Source: Amanita rubescens (Eukaryota > Basidiomycota > Agaricomycetes > Agaricales > Amanitaceae). Taken from it: a stretch of DNA of 64,000 nt. A program made the position numbers and the translations under genes. The stretch is from NCBI GenBank assembly GCA_015039365.1, contig WION01000246.1, forward strand, positions 1-64,000, read 5' to 3'. The notes under the pieces are model-generated. The model made no database searches. It was not told the origin of the DNA and worked only from the letters and a program-made list of their open reading frames with translations. Positions 61,633-64,000 of this stretch are shown piece after piece; position 1 is the first letter of the stretch; every line of letters begins with the position of its first letter.

Positions 61633-61904
61633 TGTAAAGTGGATAAGTTTATAATAGTGGAGATATAATCTCCGAGTTATTCAAACGCGCGGTGCACTGT
61701 ACTGGGTGTATTCCGGTAGTGCTAATGTGCGCATTACAAGAATTGACTGCTTATCTAATAGGTATAAGGTGACTTAAGTAGTCACGCGTAACTATACTAA
61801 TGCTATATACGGAAAGAGATAAAATTGGGAGTTAGACAAACTCCCCAGAGTCTTGAGCATAGATATATACAACGTCCGGCTTCTACTGACGTACGAGCCT
61901 TACA
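61633..61904 (-). repeat. Gypsy-2 5' LTR (272 bp)
   Basis: Partner of 44421-44692. On the minus strand it is followed by CTTTTTTGCACTACC, not a TGG-type primer site. Confidence 0.9.
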
Positions 61905-63671
61905 GTGGAACACGCCCTCAACAATATTGATGTAGATGACCTTGATCCCGATGTTACCGTAGAGACCAGCAGCAATAGTACCCGTAACGAGAGAAAGGAC
62001 GTTGCCTAGTGATATGTCAAACAGGATAACATGACGAATGAACTACTCTGCCTCACCTACTGTCTGCCACGAATACTTACTCACACCCTGGTACGCCAAG
62101 GGTAGAGTGAATTGTCCTTGGAATGCCTACAATAATCATGGTAAGTCAATTTTCGCGAAACGCGACCTAAGACGTACATAAACGAAGCAACCATAGAGCA
62201 GGTAGGCGACAAAGATGACTATATTAGCTATTGACTGATGTGCTTTGTCAGCTCTCTATTTTTGAACTTGGCAAAGACGACTCAACAAAGCCTTTCCAGA
62301 AATCCATCGGTCGTCGCATCTCCGCCATCTATAGCGATTACAAAATAAGCAAGGCCAATGGTTAACGGGGCGACTAACTATTTCGGGGAAGATCATGGCT
62401 CCACCATAAGCGAAAACCTGTCAAAGAGGGCTAAGCACTGCAACGTAAGGTTCGGCTACAACGAACCATATTCATGATGCCATTGATCTAATCAGTGAGT
62501 AGCGAAGCGTCTCAAAGCATTCGAGAATCTGAATATGTCAACTCACCTTTGAGTATAGGGGCAAACTGACGAATTTTTGCGTTTCGACAGGCCCCGGGCT
62601 AACTCCTAACGACGTTTGGGCCGCAGTATAGTTTGGTGGACTATGAGCAACGAAGCCCATGGATATGAATATAATGGCCAAATTTATCCTGCAAGCGATT
62701 TGACTTAACTCGCGAGTCTCAAAGTCAGAAACAGACATACCACACTGCACTATTGGCCAAAAAGCTAAAATTCTAGAGAAAGAGATAATCAATATCTCCA
62801 GGCACTTACTACGCGGATCTCTTACGTTAAGGGACCGTATCTGACCGATTGCAAAACCAATTATCGGGAAGATAACAATGCACACTGCAAAACACAGCTA
62901 CGGCAGCCATGAGATAATATCACATAAACTATCAACTCAAATTACCTTTCCCTTACTGATCTGGGATAACGCTTGTCCGTTCGAAAGACAAATAAGGCCA
63001 ACCTGAAGAAAAAATATCCACGTCGTCTAGGGCGTTATCATTCTGGTAGAGTATGCTTACATTAATGATCAGCTGTAGGAATTGCAAAACATTGCAAAGA
63101 TGTCGTGCAAATTTTCCGTAGATCCGTTCTGCCACATCACCATAGGTCTTAAGCGGAAAACGAAGGGAGTCAAGCCGGAGGAATAATGTCCAGAGTATCA
63201 GACCGGAGTAGGTGGCGGCGACACCCACTAGGTAAACACGTTTAGATATCCGCGAATGACTGGCTGTGAAAAGTGCACTGAACTGATAAAGTAGAGAACG
63301 ACGCCAGCGACCCATCCGACCTGGGAGATGGCATAGGGAGCGTTGAACGGCCCAAGGATATCGGTAGTAATCAAATAGAAGACCGACACCCACGAGGCTA
63401 ACCGTAATGCATGAGAAGCGTTTGCACGCTCGGCTTCGTCCACAGTCATAGGTGGATACTGCATATTTGCATCATGCTCCTTCTCGGTTGGCACCATTGC
63501 CTGGACAAACCATGTCCCTTTTCCCGCGACATTGAAACTGTCAGAACCTTGAGAAGAGGTTTGCCGACCGACGGAATCCTCTTCTTGTCGTTGCAGTGCC
63601 GCATAGAAAAGGTAGTCCTCGAAGACCACCTCTGCTGGGGGGGCCTCGGGTAAGGGAGCCTTGGAATCCAT
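61905..63671 (-). pseudogene. AAAP-family amino acid permease gene, 3' end cut off by Gypsy-2
   Basis: An amino acid/auxin permease type transporter of the plasma or vacuolar membrane. ATG at 63671 (MDSKAPLPEAPPAE). Exons I can place: 63671-63284, 63227-63061, 63002-62946, 62884-62826, 62772-62741, 62698-62547, 62417-62379 and from 62328; further exons follow to 61905. Introns are mostly 42-61 bp. Spliced text matches the family throughout: RLASWVSVFYLITTDILGPF, YFIMGVAATYSGLILW, LKTYGDVAERIYGKFARHL, NVGLICLSNGQALSQISKG, VFAYGGAMIFPEI, then GNVLSLVTGTIAAGLYGNIG and GIKVIYINIVEGVF. No internal stop is seen. The reading frame ends abruptly where the Gypsy-2 LTR begins (61904), losing the last transmembrane helices, which are not found on the other side of Gypsy-2. 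Confidence 0.85.
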
Positions 63672-63824
63672 TAGGTTTTGAAGATTGCCACGTCGACCGC
63701 GGTCCTGTTCTTATACTTAAACACCCTGTGAAAGGCATGTCGAGAAGCAATTGATTTAGTGGCAGAAAAGTATGTTGCGCGAAATTGGACCAAACCTAAA
63801 CATTGGGAAAAATTGTGCGTGATC

Positions 63825-63930
63825 ATCCATCCCACGCGTGGCCAATTAATGACCACGCGTGGCCACGCGTTATCATGCATGGCCATGCATTATGGTCATT
63901 TTCCCATTTTTTTTGTCCCATGCATGGTAA
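63825..63930. promoter_or_regulatory. Dyad-rich region upstream of the permease gene
   Basis: CCACGCGTGG occurs twice (about 63833 and 63863-63880, the second overlapping CCACGCG), followed by the perfect 16-bp palindrome ATGCATGGCCATGCAT (about 63875-63890) and CCCATGCATGG (about 63918). They lie 160-260 bp upstream of the permease ATG and could be operator-like sites or MITE debris. Confidence 0.4.
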
Positions 63931-64000
63931 CGAATCCATCCAAAAGTAGTGCGTGGGTCGCACATGATAATTCATTAACCTTCCAAATCCCCAATTTCCC

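Larger units (their letters stand above)
44421..61904 (-). mobile_element. Gypsy-2: Ty3/Gypsy element with single-frame gag-pro-pol-ORF3, split by Copia
   Basis: LTRs of 272 bp at 44421-44692 (3') and 61633-61904 (5') differ at four CpG positions. A polypurine tract (TGCAGGGGAGAG) abuts the 3' LTR on the minus strand. After removing the Copia insertion (8010 bp with one target copy, a multiple of three), gag, protease, pol and ORF3 lie in one reading frame of about 2923 codons punctuated by four UGA codons (60354-60356, 60234-60236, 50025-50027, 46812-46814) and ended by UAA at 44748. The outer flanks (AACAG and GTGGA) are not a duplication, so at least one side has been rearranged. Confidence 0.9.

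Overview
The window looks like a transposon-packed, probably heterochromatic stretch of a basidiomycete (Agaricomycete-like) nuclear genome. The grounds are short introns (about 40-80 bp) with GTRAGT donors and YAG acceptors, a chromodomain Ty3/Gypsy element, a Ty1/Copia element with a copia-type half-tRNA primer site, CryptonF-like tyrosine recombinase and XPG nuclease genes of a kind expanded in Agaricomycetes, an AAAP amino acid permease, and an interstitial TTAGGG-like tract. I see no intact single-copy housekeeping gene. Almost all coding sequence belongs to mobile elements or is broken.

Layout. 1-3411: a giant inverted repeat whose left arm runs off the window. 3412-4607: spacer and an unassigned coding-like remnant. 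5101-9791 (minus): two intron-containing pseudogenes in tandem, a GEN1/XPG-like nuclease followed by a tyrosine recombinase, each carrying two in-frame UGA codons. About 10060-10800 (minus): relic of a membrane-protein gene that still has an intron. 11478-16452: a foldback element whose long arms are tandem repeats, with a second element nested inside. 16476-18400: LTR fragments and a repeat. 18974-27447: Gypsy-1, with TSD ATAGC, a -1 frameshift site, and an extra ORF after pol. 27874-33466: a non-coding LTR element that itself hosts a MITE-like element and a hAT element (29558-31980), which in turn contains a 160-bp tandem array split by a solo LTR. 34261-42443: an LTR element with TSD CCTGT, no pol, one roughly 1630-codon ORF, and an extreme density of small hairpins; it sits in a LINE-like ORF1 remnant. 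42819-44042: a foldback MITE and a hAT MITE. 44421-61904 (minus): Gypsy-2, whose gag was split by a full Copia element (51193-59197, TSD CCGTC). 61905-63671 (minus): an AAAP permease gene cut off at its 3' end by the Gypsy-2 LTR.

Most notable points. (1) The 1630-codon ORF of the 34261-42443 element shares its transmembrane core with the relic at about 10.3 kb. The relic has an intron exactly there and the element copy does not, which suggests capture of a host gene through RNA. (2) Both Gypsy elements carry a third ORF in the env position, and two long element ORFs contain a PPxY motif. (3) Every substitution I can see between LTR pairs (23 of 23 by eye) is a CpG transition. All nine in-frame stops in otherwise continuous reading frames are UGA, as expected from CGA-to-TGA change, although one is in a strong UGA-CUA readthrough context. 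(4) The 34261-42443 element carries dozens of 6-10 bp stem-loops and, on the strand opposite its ORF, a series of intron-like modules.
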